From Lachnospiraceae bacterium UBA3287 (GTDB lineage: Bacteria; Bacillota; Clostridia; Lachnospirales; Lachnospiraceae): a stretch of DNA of 6,033 bases. The notes beneath the pieces are model-generated. The model did not search any database, was not told the DNA's origin, and saw nothing but the letters and a program-made list of their open reading frames with translations. The stretch is taken from contig DETN01000193.1 of NCBI GenBank assembly GCA_002362155.1, forward strand, positions 1 to 6,033. Reading direction: 5' to 3'. Made by a program: the position numbers and the translations under genes. Positions 1 through 4,958 of this stretch are shown piece by piece. The number at the start of each line of letters is the position of its first letter. The stretch's first letter is position 1.

Positions 1-2
1 CC

Positions 3-257
3 TCCTGGTTCGGCATGTTCATGACGGGCTTCTCCTTCCTCATGCTGATCTTCATCGTCCTCAGGCGCCTGATCTTCGGAGACCCCGTTGCCGGCTGGGC
101 CTCCACCATCTGCGTCATCATCTTTATCGGAGGCATCCAGCTCTTCTGCCTGGGCATCATGGGCCACTACATCGCCAAGACCTACATGGAGGTCAAAAAG
201 AGGCCCCACTATATCGCAGTGGAATCCAACATCGACGACGCCTGCCTGCTGAAATAA
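3..257 (+). CDS. Family 2 glycosyltransferase, C-terminal membrane part (partial, 5' end outside window)
   Basis: The frame is open from the left edge and ends at TAA 255-257, giving 84 visible residues (SWFGMFMTGF onward); the ATG at 15 is internal and not the start. Two hydrophobic segments are visible, one around FSFLMLIFIVL and one around TICVIIFIGGIQLFCLGIMG, followed by the motif GHYIAKTYMEVKKRPHYI. That tail is typical of the DPM1/GtrB-like family 2 glycosyltransferases, which move a sugar from a nucleotide donor onto undecaprenyl phosphate at the inner face of the membrane for later use in wall polymers, glycan or teichoic acid decoration. The catalytic GT-A domain lies to the left and is not seen, so sugar and acceptor cannot be named. 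The gene converges on the minus-strand GTPase gene, with a shared hairpin between them. Family is fairly sure; substrate unknown. Confidence 0.85.
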   Translation, partial: SWFGMFMTGFSFLMLIFIVLRRLIFGDPVAGWASTICVIIFIGGIQLFCLGIMGHYIAKTYMEVKKRPHYIAVESNIDDACLLK

Positions 258-329
258 CGGCAGGAGCAGTGACTGGAATACCCTGTGAAACAAAGGACCG
301 GTGTATCGGTTAAAAAGACTTATACAGCA

Positions 330-361
330 AAAGCTGCCTGTTCCCATAAGCAGGCAGCTTT
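330..361. terminator. Strong, probably bidirectional intrinsic terminator between convergent genes
   Basis: A perfect 11-base stem (AAAGCTGCCTG at 330-340 with CAGGCAGCTTT at 351-361) closes a 10-base loop. It is followed by a T run on the plus strand (359-364) and by four T on the minus strand. It lies 72 bases after the glycosyltransferase stop and 17 bases after the GTPase stop read from the other side, as expected for a terminator shared by two converging genes. Termination on the plus strand should be stronger, because the T run is longer there. Confidence 0.88.
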
Positions 362-378
362 TTTAACGTCCCGGCCAT

Positions 379-1350
379 TCAGCGTACGTGGGTCGTGGAA
401 TATTTTGCCGGAAAATAAGCGTCGATCACTTCCTCCTTCAGATTTTCCCCGATGACGATCAGGATCTCCTGGCCTTCCCGGATCTTTTCGATCCGGGTCC
501 CCTTTCTGGTGGAATTGACTTCGATCCAGGTGTTTTTCCCGGGATCGCCTGCAAGAAAGCCCTTGACCCGGATCACATTTCCGGCCTCAGTGTCCTTCCA
601 GAGCCTTTCGATATTTGCAAGGACCTGGTCTGTCGGTATGGATATGTTCATGAAAAACATGGAGGAAAAGCTGTTTTCGTCCATGGAAAAGATCTTTTCG
701 AAGGAAGTCTCCTCATAGCCGGCCCCGCTGATGACCCGCAGATCATCTTCGGTCATCAGGTCCCAGTCCAGGGCCGTCACGTTCTCCTCCAGGGAAAAGG
801 TCCTTTCGCACCGGATGGAGGCAAGGGCCCGGTTGATATGGTCTATGGTCCGGCGGATCCTTTCCTCATCCACCTCCTGGACATGGCTCAGAACAAGGCG
901 TCCCGCCTGGGAGCACTGGGAAGCCAGCATGTAGTCGGTGCCGGGAGTAAAATTCTCCTCCAGGTCAGCGTTTACGATGGTCAGAACGCTCCCGATCTCA
1001 TAGCGCCTGTCCAGGGGATCCTCGTGGAGGATATCAAAGAACTCGTCCACGTCAAAGATGCCCGAGGGCTCTATGATGACCCGGCTGTAGCCCAGCATGG
1101 CCATGGTGATCAGCTTGGTGCGAAAGCGCCGCCTGTGGCAGTCATAGTCGCAGCCTCCCGCCACCATTTCTATGCCCAGGTTCTGGCCCTTTAAGTCCGA
1201 AAGCAGCATCATATCCACGTTAATGGCCCCGTAGTCGTTCTCCAGGATGCATACCTTCTCTCCCTGACTCAGAAGATAAGTCACGTATTTTCTGATAAAT
1301 GTGGTCTTTCCGGCTCCCAGAAAGCCGGTGATCAGATCCGCCTTGACCAT
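379..1350 (-). CDS. CobW/P47K-family (COG0523-like, G3E) GTPase, divergent subfamily
   Basis: The 323-residue protein has the G3E P-loop GTPase layout of CobW/YjiA/UreG-type metal chaperones. Walker A is GFLGAGKTT (residues 9-17), the switch region has ENDYGAINVD (37-46), and the Walker B area is IEPSGIFD (93-100). A CobW_C-like domain occupies about 255-315 (VKGFLAGD, IEVNS). Such proteins use GTP to deliver zinc, cobalt or other metals to target proteins in the cytoplasm. Two hallmarks are changed: the metal-binding GGCxCC motif reads GGCDYDCHRRR (65-75), and the NKxD guanine-recognition motif is replaced by SHVQEVD (155-161). I recall similar sequences in gut clostridia, so this seems a subfamily and not a decayed gene. 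The ATG at 1350 was chosen because AAAGAGG lies 7 bases upstream and family homology begins there; an in-frame TTG at 1419 would add 23 residues without homology. Metal and client are unknown. Confidence 0.88.
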   Translation of the reverse strand: MVKADLITGFLGAGKTTFIRKYVTYLLSQGEKVCILENDYGAINVDMMLLSDLKGQNLGIEMVAGGCDYDCHRRRFRTKLITMAMLGYSRVIIEPSGIFDVDEFFDILHEDPLDRRYEIGSVLTIVNADLEENFTPGTDYMLASQCSQAGRLVLSHVQEVDEERIRRTIDHINRALASIRCERTFSLEENVTALDWDLMTEDDLRVISGAGYEETSFEKIFSMDENSFSSMFFMNISIPTDQVLANIERLWKDTEAGNVIRVKGFLAGDPGKNTWIEVNSTRKGTRIEKIREGQEILIVIGENLKEEVIDAYFPAKYSTTHVR

Positions 1351-1357
1351 GCATAAA

Positions 1358-1364
1358 CCTCTTT
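1358..1364 (-). promoter_or_regulatory. Ribosome binding site that fixes the start of the CobW-type gene
   Basis: AAAGAGG on the minus strand stands 7 bases before the ATG at 1350. The longer in-frame alternative (TTG at 1419) has no such site, and its codon coincides with a TTGACA box, so the shorter start is preferred. Confidence 0.7.
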
Positions 1365-1390
1365 TCCCCGTTTCCGGTCCTTTCCCGCTT

Positions 1391-1419
1391 ATCTTCTCTT
1401 CCTTTGCCGCAAATGTCAA
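1391..1419 (-). promoter_or_regulatory. Candidate promoter of the CobW-type gene
   Basis: A perfect -35 box TTGACA (minus strand, 1419-1414) is followed after 17 bases by GAAGAT (1396-1391), a poor -10 box matching TATAAT at only three positions. It lies just after the terminator of the upstream gene and about 40 bases before the start codon, where a promoter is needed. The -35 box is good; the -10 box is weak, so an activator or a slightly different position is possible. Confidence 0.4.
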
Positions 1420-1424
1420 TCATC

Positions 1425-1468
1425 AAAAAAGATCCCCGGTCTGCGAAGAGCATATGGCAGACCGGGGA
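1425..1468 (-). terminator. Intrinsic terminator after the DUF4428 gene
   Basis: On the minus strand TCCCCGGTCTGC (1468-1457) pairs perfectly with GCAGACCGGGGA (1444-1433) around a 12-base loop. TC and six T (1430-1425) follow directly. It ends the transcript of the zinc-ribbon gene about 105 bases after its stop and isolates the CobW-type gene, which starts 75 bases further on. Confidence 0.88.
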
Positions 1469-1524
1469 CCCTGTCGGATCTTAAATATGAAAAAATGTGC
1501 TTCCGTCAGGTCTTCCTGAAAGAC

Positions 1525-1548
1525 ATTCTCCGGAAAGGTCCGGCATCT
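1525..1548. repeat. Repeat block A (3' side of DUF4428 gene): 9-base direct plus 13-base inverted element
   Basis: ATTCTCCGG (1525-1533), then AA, then AGGTCCGGCATCT (1536-1548). The first part recurs in the same orientation at 2450-2458; the second recurs as its exact reverse complement at 2460-2472. On the minus-strand transcript this block forms a small hairpin (CCGGA, loop CCTT, TCCGG) inside the 3' untranslated region, between the gene's stop and its terminator. Confidence 0.6.
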
Positions 1549-1573
1549 TATGTCCGCGCAGCATTGTTTTTTG

Positions 1574-2419
1574 TCAGACGATTTTAGATCCGCAGTATTC
1601 GCAGCAGCCGTCTGCGTCCGGAATGGTCTCTGCCGTACAGTTGGGGCAGGTCACGGGGCCTTTGGGCGCCATGTGGGGAGCTGCCGAAGAAGGAGCTGCT
1701 TCCTCTGCTGCCGCCTGGGAAGGAGCCGTCTTTCTCATCAGGAGCCGCTGCAGTTCGGCGGCCATATCCACGTAGCTCTGATATTCCCTGGCGTAGGGCA
1801 GGATCCTCTGTTCCTTATTGGGCTGACCTGCCAGGACCCCCAGGAAATCACTGACCGCGTCCTGTTTGTAGCGGTAGTTCTCCCCGATGGGGACCCTTCC
1901 CGTCTCCACCGGACTGGTATTGAGCTGGAGAGACATGTCGTCGAAATAGGGATGATCCACATAGATCCTGAATTTGAAGTTATAGGAATATTTGTAGCGG
2001 GGCGGATTGTAGCTGACCATTTTTCCTTCCGCGTTCTTCTGCTTTTCCTCTGTCCTGGTCTCGGGCACGTCCAGTGCGCAGGAAGTGACCTGATCCAGAG
2101 AAAGCACGTCGGGATTGGCGCTGCGAAGGTCCGATGCGGAGGTCACCATGAATTTGCCGGCGTCCTGGTCAATGAGGACCTTGGTATAGCCGCCCAGGCT
2201 CTTTGTGACCCTGAAGGCTTCCACCTCTTTCTTATTATCTTCCCGGTAGGCCAGCTGCTCCCGGATCTGCTCCACTGTGCTCTGCCGCCTCTCGGAAAAC
2301 CAGGGGGAAAGCTTTGCCGCGCATTTTTTGCACAGATTTCCGTCCTCCAGTTTCCGGTTGCCAAGAAGACCGATCTTTTCACCGCAGATATCGCAGTATT
2401 TCTTGTCAAACAGTCCCAT
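1574..2419 (-). CDS. DUF4428-type protein with zinc ribbons at both ends
   Basis: The 281-residue soluble protein has no signal peptide or membrane segment. An N-terminal four-cysteine finger (C9, C12, C30, C33; CDICG, NRKLEDGNLCKKCAAKL) matches the DUF4428 domain found in many clostridial proteins. Residues about 60-170 alternate short beta-like stretches (KVLIDQDAGKFMV, YKYSYNFKFRIYV) and could be a PH-like fold; this is an inference. A helix-rich part (185-230), an Ala/Pro/Ser-rich linker (about 232-254) and a second zinc ribbon (C258, C261, C273, C276; CPNC and CEYC) follow. The function is unknown; such proteins may act as adaptors that bind proteins or nucleic acid. The ATG at 2419 has AAAGGAGG 9 bases upstream. 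The gene appears to be its own transcription unit, with a TATAAT upstream and a strong terminator downstream, and its untranslated regions carry complementary repeats. Confidence 0.82.
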   Translation of the reverse strand: MGLFDKKYCDICGEKIGLLGNRKLEDGNLCKKCAAKLSPWFSERRQSTVEQIREQLAYREDNKKEVEAFRVTKSLGGYTKVLIDQDAGKFMVTSASDLRSANPDVLSLDQVTSCALDVPETRTEEKQKNAEGKMVSYNPPRYKYSYNFKFRIYVDHPYFDDMSLQLNTSPVETGRVPIGENYRYKQDAVSDFLGVLAGQPNKEQRILPYAREYQSYVDMAAELQRLLMRKTAPSQAAAEEAAPSSAAPHMAPKGPVTCPNCTAETIPDADGCCEYCGSKIV

Positions 2420-2428
2420 GCTCTGTTT

Positions 2429-2436
2429 CCTCCTTT
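2429..2436 (-). promoter_or_regulatory. Strong ribosome binding site of the DUF4428 gene
   Basis: AAAGGAGG on the minus strand, a near-perfect match to the 16S rRNA tail, lies 9 bases before the ATG at 2419. Confidence 0.75.
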
Positions 2437-2449
2437 CAGTGCCCTATGA

Positions 2450-2472
2450 ATTCTCCGGCAGATGCCGGACCT
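2450..2472. repeat. Repeat block B (5' side of DUF4428 gene): partner of block A
   Basis: ATTCTCCGG (2450-2458), one C, then AGATGCCGGACCT (2460-2472). The second part is the exact reverse complement of 1536-1548. On the minus-strand RNA it lies in the leader, downstream of the predicted start point near 2484, and forms its own hairpin (TCCGGC, loop ATCT, GCCGGA; 2469-2454) about 18 bases before the ribosome binding site. Confidence 0.6.
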
Positions 2473-2490
2473 ACGCTCCTGTTCTTTTTT

Positions 2491-2496
2491 ATTATA
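2491..2496 (-). promoter_or_regulatory. Candidate -10 box of the DUF4428 gene
   Basis: A perfect TATAAT (minus strand) lies about 70 bases before the start codon. At 17 bases upstream the sequence is TTCCGC, a poor -35 box, so the promoter may depend on an activator. The predicted transcript would start near 2484, giving a leader of about 65 bases. Confidence 0.5.
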
Positions 2497-2585
2497 TCCC
2501 AGAAAGAAAGCCTGCGGAAGAAAGAGAAGGCTGTTTTCAGCAAAAAGCCCGCAGCATTTGCTATTTTTCAGTCAATTTGCGGATA

Positions 2586-2599
2586 AAGGCCGGGGCCTT
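2586..2599 (-). terminator. Weak terminator-like hairpin after the HAD gene
   Basis: AAGGCC and GGCCTT (2599-2594 and 2591-2586 on the minus strand) form a short GC-rich hairpin five bases after the HAD stop, with only a few T after it. The rest of the 185-base gap to the next gene holds the TATAAT box and repeat block B. This may be a weak terminator or only an mRNA 3'-end structure. Confidence 0.3.
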
Positions 2600-2604
2600 C
2601 CGGT

Positions 2605-3435
2605 TCAGACAAGGCCAAGCCGCTCCAGCTGCCTTGCGACGCCTGCGTCAGCACAGGATTCGCAGACAATATCCGCCGCCTCCAGGATCCTCCTCTCTGC
2701 GTTCCCCATGGCTACGGAAAGGCCCGCCGCCCGGATCATGGCCATGTCGTTCATGCTGTCTCCGAAAGCGATGGTGTCTTTTATGTCGGCTCCCAGAAAG
2801 GCGCAGACTCCCTCCATGGCCTTTCCCTTGTTGATATCCCGCCTTGAGACCTCGCAGGCCGTAAAGATCATGTCGCTTCCCAGGTTTTCAAAGCTGACCG
2901 CCAGATACCTGTCCCCCAGGGCGTCCCGGATCCTTTCGAAATCGGAAAGATCTCTGACAAAGAAAAACACCTTGTAGATGCCCTGTCCCCGGTAGTCCGG
3001 CAGGGTATTTTCCCGGCTTAAAAAGACCGTTTCGATCAGTCTGACCAGTTCGGTATTGGCCTCCGCCAGGTTGACCTCCGACAGGGCCTGCCTGTCAAAG
3101 ACGGAGGCAAAGTCCCCCTCTGTGGTCTCGATGCTGTAAAAGATGCTGTTTTCCCTTATGACCGGAAGGACCTCCTCCAGCATGGAGGGATCCGCATGGT
3201 TCTCATAGATGACCCTCCCGTCCAGGACGGCCCTTCCGCCGGCGTGATAGATCCCGCCGTCGAAGCCTATGGCGGCGATGTCACCGCTGATCATGCCTTC
3301 TCCCCGGCCGGTACAGAGAAAGGCCCTGTGGCCCGCTGCCCGGGCGGCCCTGATGGCACGGACCGTATCCTCTGCCGGCGGATGCCCCGGCATGGCCAGG
3401 GTCCCATCTATATCAAAGAACAATAGTTTTTTCAC
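2605..3435 (-). CDS. Cof-type HAD-superfamily phosphatase (subfamily IIB)
   Basis: The 276-residue protein carries all four HAD motifs: I, DIDGT with nucleophile D8 and acid D10; II, CTGR with T42; III, K203 in INKGKAM; IV, GDSMND (225-230) with metal ligands D226 and D230. The long insert between motifs II and III (about 80-190) is the C2-type cap of Cof/YidA-like enzymes. These are magnesium-dependent cytoplasmic phosphatases of sugar phosphates, nucleotides or cofactor phosphates; the sequence does not name the substrate. GTG at 3435 is chosen as start: GAGGAG lies 7 bases before it and the residues after it (KKLLFFDIDGT) match the usual N-terminus. A further 72 codons are open upstream but overlap the neighbouring dehydrogenase gene and have no family resemblance. 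It follows the phosphoglycerate dehydrogenase-like gene by 166 bases, so a role in phosphoserine dephosphorylation can be asked but is not shown. Confidence 0.9.
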   Translation of the reverse strand: MKKLLFFDIDGTLAMPGHPPAEDTVRAIRAARAAGHRAFLCTGRGEGMISGDIAAIGFDGGIYHAGGRAVLDGRVIYENHADPSMLEEVLPVIRENSIFYSIETTEGDFASVFDRQALSEVNLAEANTELVRLIETVFLSRENTLPDYRGQGIYKVFFFVRDLSDFERIRDALGDRYLAVSFENLGSDMIFTACEVSRRDINKGKAMEGVCAFLGADIKDTIAFGDSMNDMAMIRAAGLSVAMGNAERRILEAADIVCESCADAGVARQLERLGLV

Positions 3436-3442
3436 AGCATTT

Positions 3443-3448
3443 CTCCTC
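3443..3448 (-). promoter_or_regulatory. Ribosome binding site that fixes the GTG start of the HAD gene
   Basis: GAGGAG on the minus strand, 7 bases before GTG 3435. No in-frame ATG with a binding site is available; the ATG at 3440 just upstream is out of frame and hits TGA after two codons. Confidence 0.7.
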
Positions 3449-3480
3449 GCATTGTATGCCCGTCTCCAAAGCAGCCGGTC

Positions 3481-3497
3481 CGGGTCGCAGCGACCCG
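3481..3497. other. GC-rich hairpin in the leader of the HAD gene
   Basis: CGGGTCGC (3481-3488) and GCGACCCG (3490-3497) are exact reverse complements separated by a single A, giving a 6-7 bp stem with a small loop. It lies about 45 bases before the HAD start, between the upstream terminator-like hairpin and the ribosome binding site. It could be a structure stabilising the mRNA 5' end or an operator-like palindrome; no T run follows, so it is not a terminator. Confidence 0.4.
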
Positions 3498-3525
3498 CCT
3501 GTCTGCCGGGAGCTTTTCCCTTTGG

Positions 3526-3564
3526 AAGAAAGCAGGAGTCTCCGCGAAGTGCGGAGGCTCCTGC
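3526..3564 (-). terminator. Long hairpin after the dehydrogenase gene, probable (leaky) terminator
   Basis: On the minus strand GCAGGAGCCTCCGC (3564-3551) pairs with GCGGAGACTCCTGC (3545-3532) around a 5-base loop, with one C/A mismatch in 14 pairs. It starts 38 bases after the dehydrogenase stop. The following TTTCTTCC is only a weak T tract, so partial read-through into the HAD gene is possible; I see no convincing promoter between this hairpin and that gene. Confidence 0.6.
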
Positions 3565-3601
3565 CTTAAGAGTCTGAAAATATAGTCTGTATCCGCCGGG
3601 A

Positions 3602-4792
3602 TCAGTAGATATCCGCGGAGGTACCGCCCAGTCTTCTGACACGGATGACACCGTCGATCTCCTTCAGGCGCTCCACCGTATCGTGGGGCATGGGACCGGC
3701 CAGATCGATCAGGGTATATTCGTACTTTCCCTTTGCCTTGGAGGCCAGGTTCTCAATGTTCAGGCCGTTTCCGCCGAAGAAGGCAGTGATCTGGGACAGC
3801 ATGTTGGGAATATTGCGGTGCAGGATGGCCACGCGGCAGGCTGTCTGACAGACGCCTGCGGACAGGTCGGGATAATTGACAGAGTGAGTGATGTTGCCGT
3901 TGTCCAGATAGTCCTGGAGCTCATCCACTGCCATAATGGCACAGTTCTCTTCCGCTTCCTCCGTGGAGGCCCCCAGGTGGGGCAGGACCACGGCGTTTTT
4001 CATTCTGACGGAAATGGGGTTGGCAAAATCGGTGACGTAGGATCTGACCTTGCCGGACTCCAGAGCCTCGGCCATGGCCTCTTCGTCCACAAGAGCGTCT
4101 CTGGCAAAATTGAGGAAATGAACGCCGTCCTTCATCTTTGCGATGCCTTCCCGGTTAACCATCTTTTTCGTGGCTTCCATGTAGGGCACATGAATGGTGA
4201 TAAAGTCGCAGTTCTCATAGATCTCGTCGATGGTCTGGGCGTGGCGGATGCCCCGGATCAGCTTCCAGGCAGCGTCGACGGACAGATAGGGATCGTAGCC
4301 GTAGACATCCATGCCCAGCTGCTTGGCGGCGTTGGCCACGTTGACGCCGATGGCGCCAAGGCCGATGACGCCCAGAGCCTTGCCCTGGATCTCGTTGCCC
4401 GCGAAAGCCTTCTTGGCCTTTTCCGCAGTCTTGCCTACGTTGGGATCGGCGATATTGGCCCTGACCCATTCTGCGCCGCCCACGATGTCACGGGCAGACA
4501 GGATCAGACCGGCGATGACCAGCTCCTTGACGGCGTTGGCGTTGGCGCCGGGTGTATTGAATACGACAATGCCTTCCTCAGCGCAGCGCTCCAGGGGGAT
4601 ATTGTTGACGCCGGCGCCGGCACGGGCGATGGCTCTGAGGCCGGCGGGGAAGGTCATTTCCTTCATATCGGCGGAACGGACCAGTACGCCTGCCGCGTCG
4701 TCCATGGAATCTACCAGGCTGTAGCCCTCGCGGAAACGGGAGGTCCCCACTGTGCTGATGTTGTTAAGGCAGTAAATCTTTCGCTCTTTCAT
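3602..4792 (-). CDS. serA: D-3-phosphoglycerate dehydrogenase-like 2-hydroxyacid dehydrogenase with C-terminal ACT domain
   Basis: The 396-residue protein has the two-domain fold of D-2-hydroxyacid dehydrogenases. The substrate-binding part includes RAGAGVNNI (57-65) and the Rossmann part has GLGAIG (144-149), with D167 where NAD-specific enzymes bind the ribose. NFARDALVD carries the catalytic arginine R231, and PHLGAST carries the catalytic histidine H272. An ACT domain, the usual site of allosteric serine or amino acid sensing, fills about 320-396. The length fits short bacterial SerA forms lacking the extra intervening domain. The role would be NAD-dependent oxidation of 3-phosphoglycerate to 3-phosphohydroxypyruvate, the first step of serine synthesis. 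One oddity is that the glutamate expected in the TEP-like motif is Asn258 (DFANP). Other 2-hydroxyacids are therefore possible and the symbol is tentative. ATG 4792 has AAGGAGA upstream and a good promoter. The neighbour after it is a HAD phosphatase; serC is not in the window. Confidence 0.87.
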   Translation of the reverse strand: MKERKIYCLNNISTVGTSRFREGYSLVDSMDDAAGVLVRSADMKEMTFPAGLRAIARAGAGVNNIPLERCAEEGIVVFNTPGANANAVKELVIAGLILSARDIVGGAEWVRANIADPNVGKTAEKAKKAFAGNEIQGKALGVIGLGAIGVNVANAAKQLGMDVYGYDPYLSVDAAWKLIRGIRHAQTIDEIYENCDFITIHVPYMEATKKMVNREGIAKMKDGVHFLNFARDALVDEEAMAEALESGKVRSYVTDFANPISVRMKNAVVLPHLGASTEEAEENCAIMAVDELQDYLDNGNITHSVNYPDLSAGVCQTACRVAILHRNIPNMLSQITAFFGGNGLNIENLASKAKGKYEYTLIDLAGPMPHDTVERLKEIDGVIRVRRLGGTSADIY

Positions 4793-4818
4793 TCGTTTAA
4801 CTCTCCTTGGTCACTCTT

Positions 4819-4844
4819 GCTTTAAAGCGTCGGTGTCTTTAAAC
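4819..4844. promoter_or_regulatory. Candidate operator: two TTTAAA-centred repeats at the dehydrogenase transcription start
   Basis: The perfect palindrome GCTTTAAAGC (4819-4828) is followed 17 bases away, centre to centre, by GTCTTTAAAC (4835-4844), sharing CTTTAAA in direct orientation. Both lie just downstream of the -10 box, across the predicted start point near 4844 and the early leader, a typical repressor position. AT-rich palindromes can arise by chance, so confidence is low. Confidence 0.35.
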
Positions 4845-4850
4845 CTTTTC

Positions 4851-4879
4851 AATATACATACTTTGATCCCAAAGGTCAA
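4851..4879 (-). promoter_or_regulatory. Sigma-A-type promoter of the dehydrogenase gene
   Basis: On the minus strand TTGACC (4879-4874) and TATATT (4856-4851) are separated by exactly 17 bases; each box has one mismatch to consensus. The start codon lies about 60 bases beyond the -10 box. This is the best promoter in the window. Confidence 0.78.
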
Positions 4880-4919
4880 TTCATAAAATGAAAGGCTTCC
4901 GCAAAAAAATGGTCTTAAG

Positions 4920-4957
4920 AAAAAAAATGCAGGGGCTGCGCTGTTTTATGCAGACCC
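4920..4957 (-). terminator. Intrinsic terminator after the 215-residue gene
   Basis: On the minus strand GGGTCTGC (4957-4950), directly after the stop codon, pairs with GCAGCCCC (4939-4932) with one mismatch. TGCA and a run of T (4927-4920, complement of eight A) follow. A shorter alternative stem GCAG/CTGC ends one base before the T run. It separates this gene from the dehydrogenase promoter. Confidence 0.6.
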
Positions 4958-4958
4958 T

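Noticed and set aside
388..1194. 268-codon plus-strand open frame antisense to the CobW-type gene
   Set aside because: Shadow frame; the minus strand encodes the P-loop GTPase.
1351..1419. N-terminal extension of the CobW-type protein from a TTG start
   Set aside because: The TTG belongs to a TTGACA promoter box, has no ribosome binding site, and the 23 extra residues precede the conserved N-terminus. The ATG at 1350 has a well-placed AAAGAGG.
1481..1564. 27-residue minus-strand frame just after the DUF4428 gene
   Set aside because: No ribosome binding site before its ATG and no recognisable sequence; the region is better explained as a 3' untranslated region.
1550..2449. 299-codon plus-strand open frame antisense to the DUF4428 gene
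   Set aside because: Shadow of a gene with clear cysteine motifs, its own strong ribosome binding site and terminator on the minus strand.
2537..2565. AGCAAA / TTTGCT inverted repeat with a following T run on the plus strand
   Set aside because: The stem is only six pairs, mostly A-T at one end, with a long loop, and no plus-strand gene ends there. Too weak to call.
3434..3454. Six-codon frame ATG CGA GGA GAA ATG CTG TGA overlapping the HAD start
   Set aside because: No ribosome binding site of its own; it contains the binding site of the HAD gene, so the frame is probably a coincidence.
3451..3456. TACAAT as a -10 box for the HAD gene
   Set aside because: No -35 box at a suitable distance, and transcription would start only about 9 bases before the GTG, cutting into the ribosome binding site.
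3436..3651. 72-residue N-terminal extension of the HAD protein
   Set aside because: It overlaps the end of the dehydrogenase gene and runs through two hairpins, and has no family resemblance. The GTG at 3435 has a proper binding site.
3683..4825. 380-codon plus-strand open frame antisense to the dehydrogenase gene
   Set aside because: It mirrors the minus-strand gene, whose family motifs are clear; no family resemblance or ribosome binding site. Such long shadows arise from codon bias in GC-rich genes.
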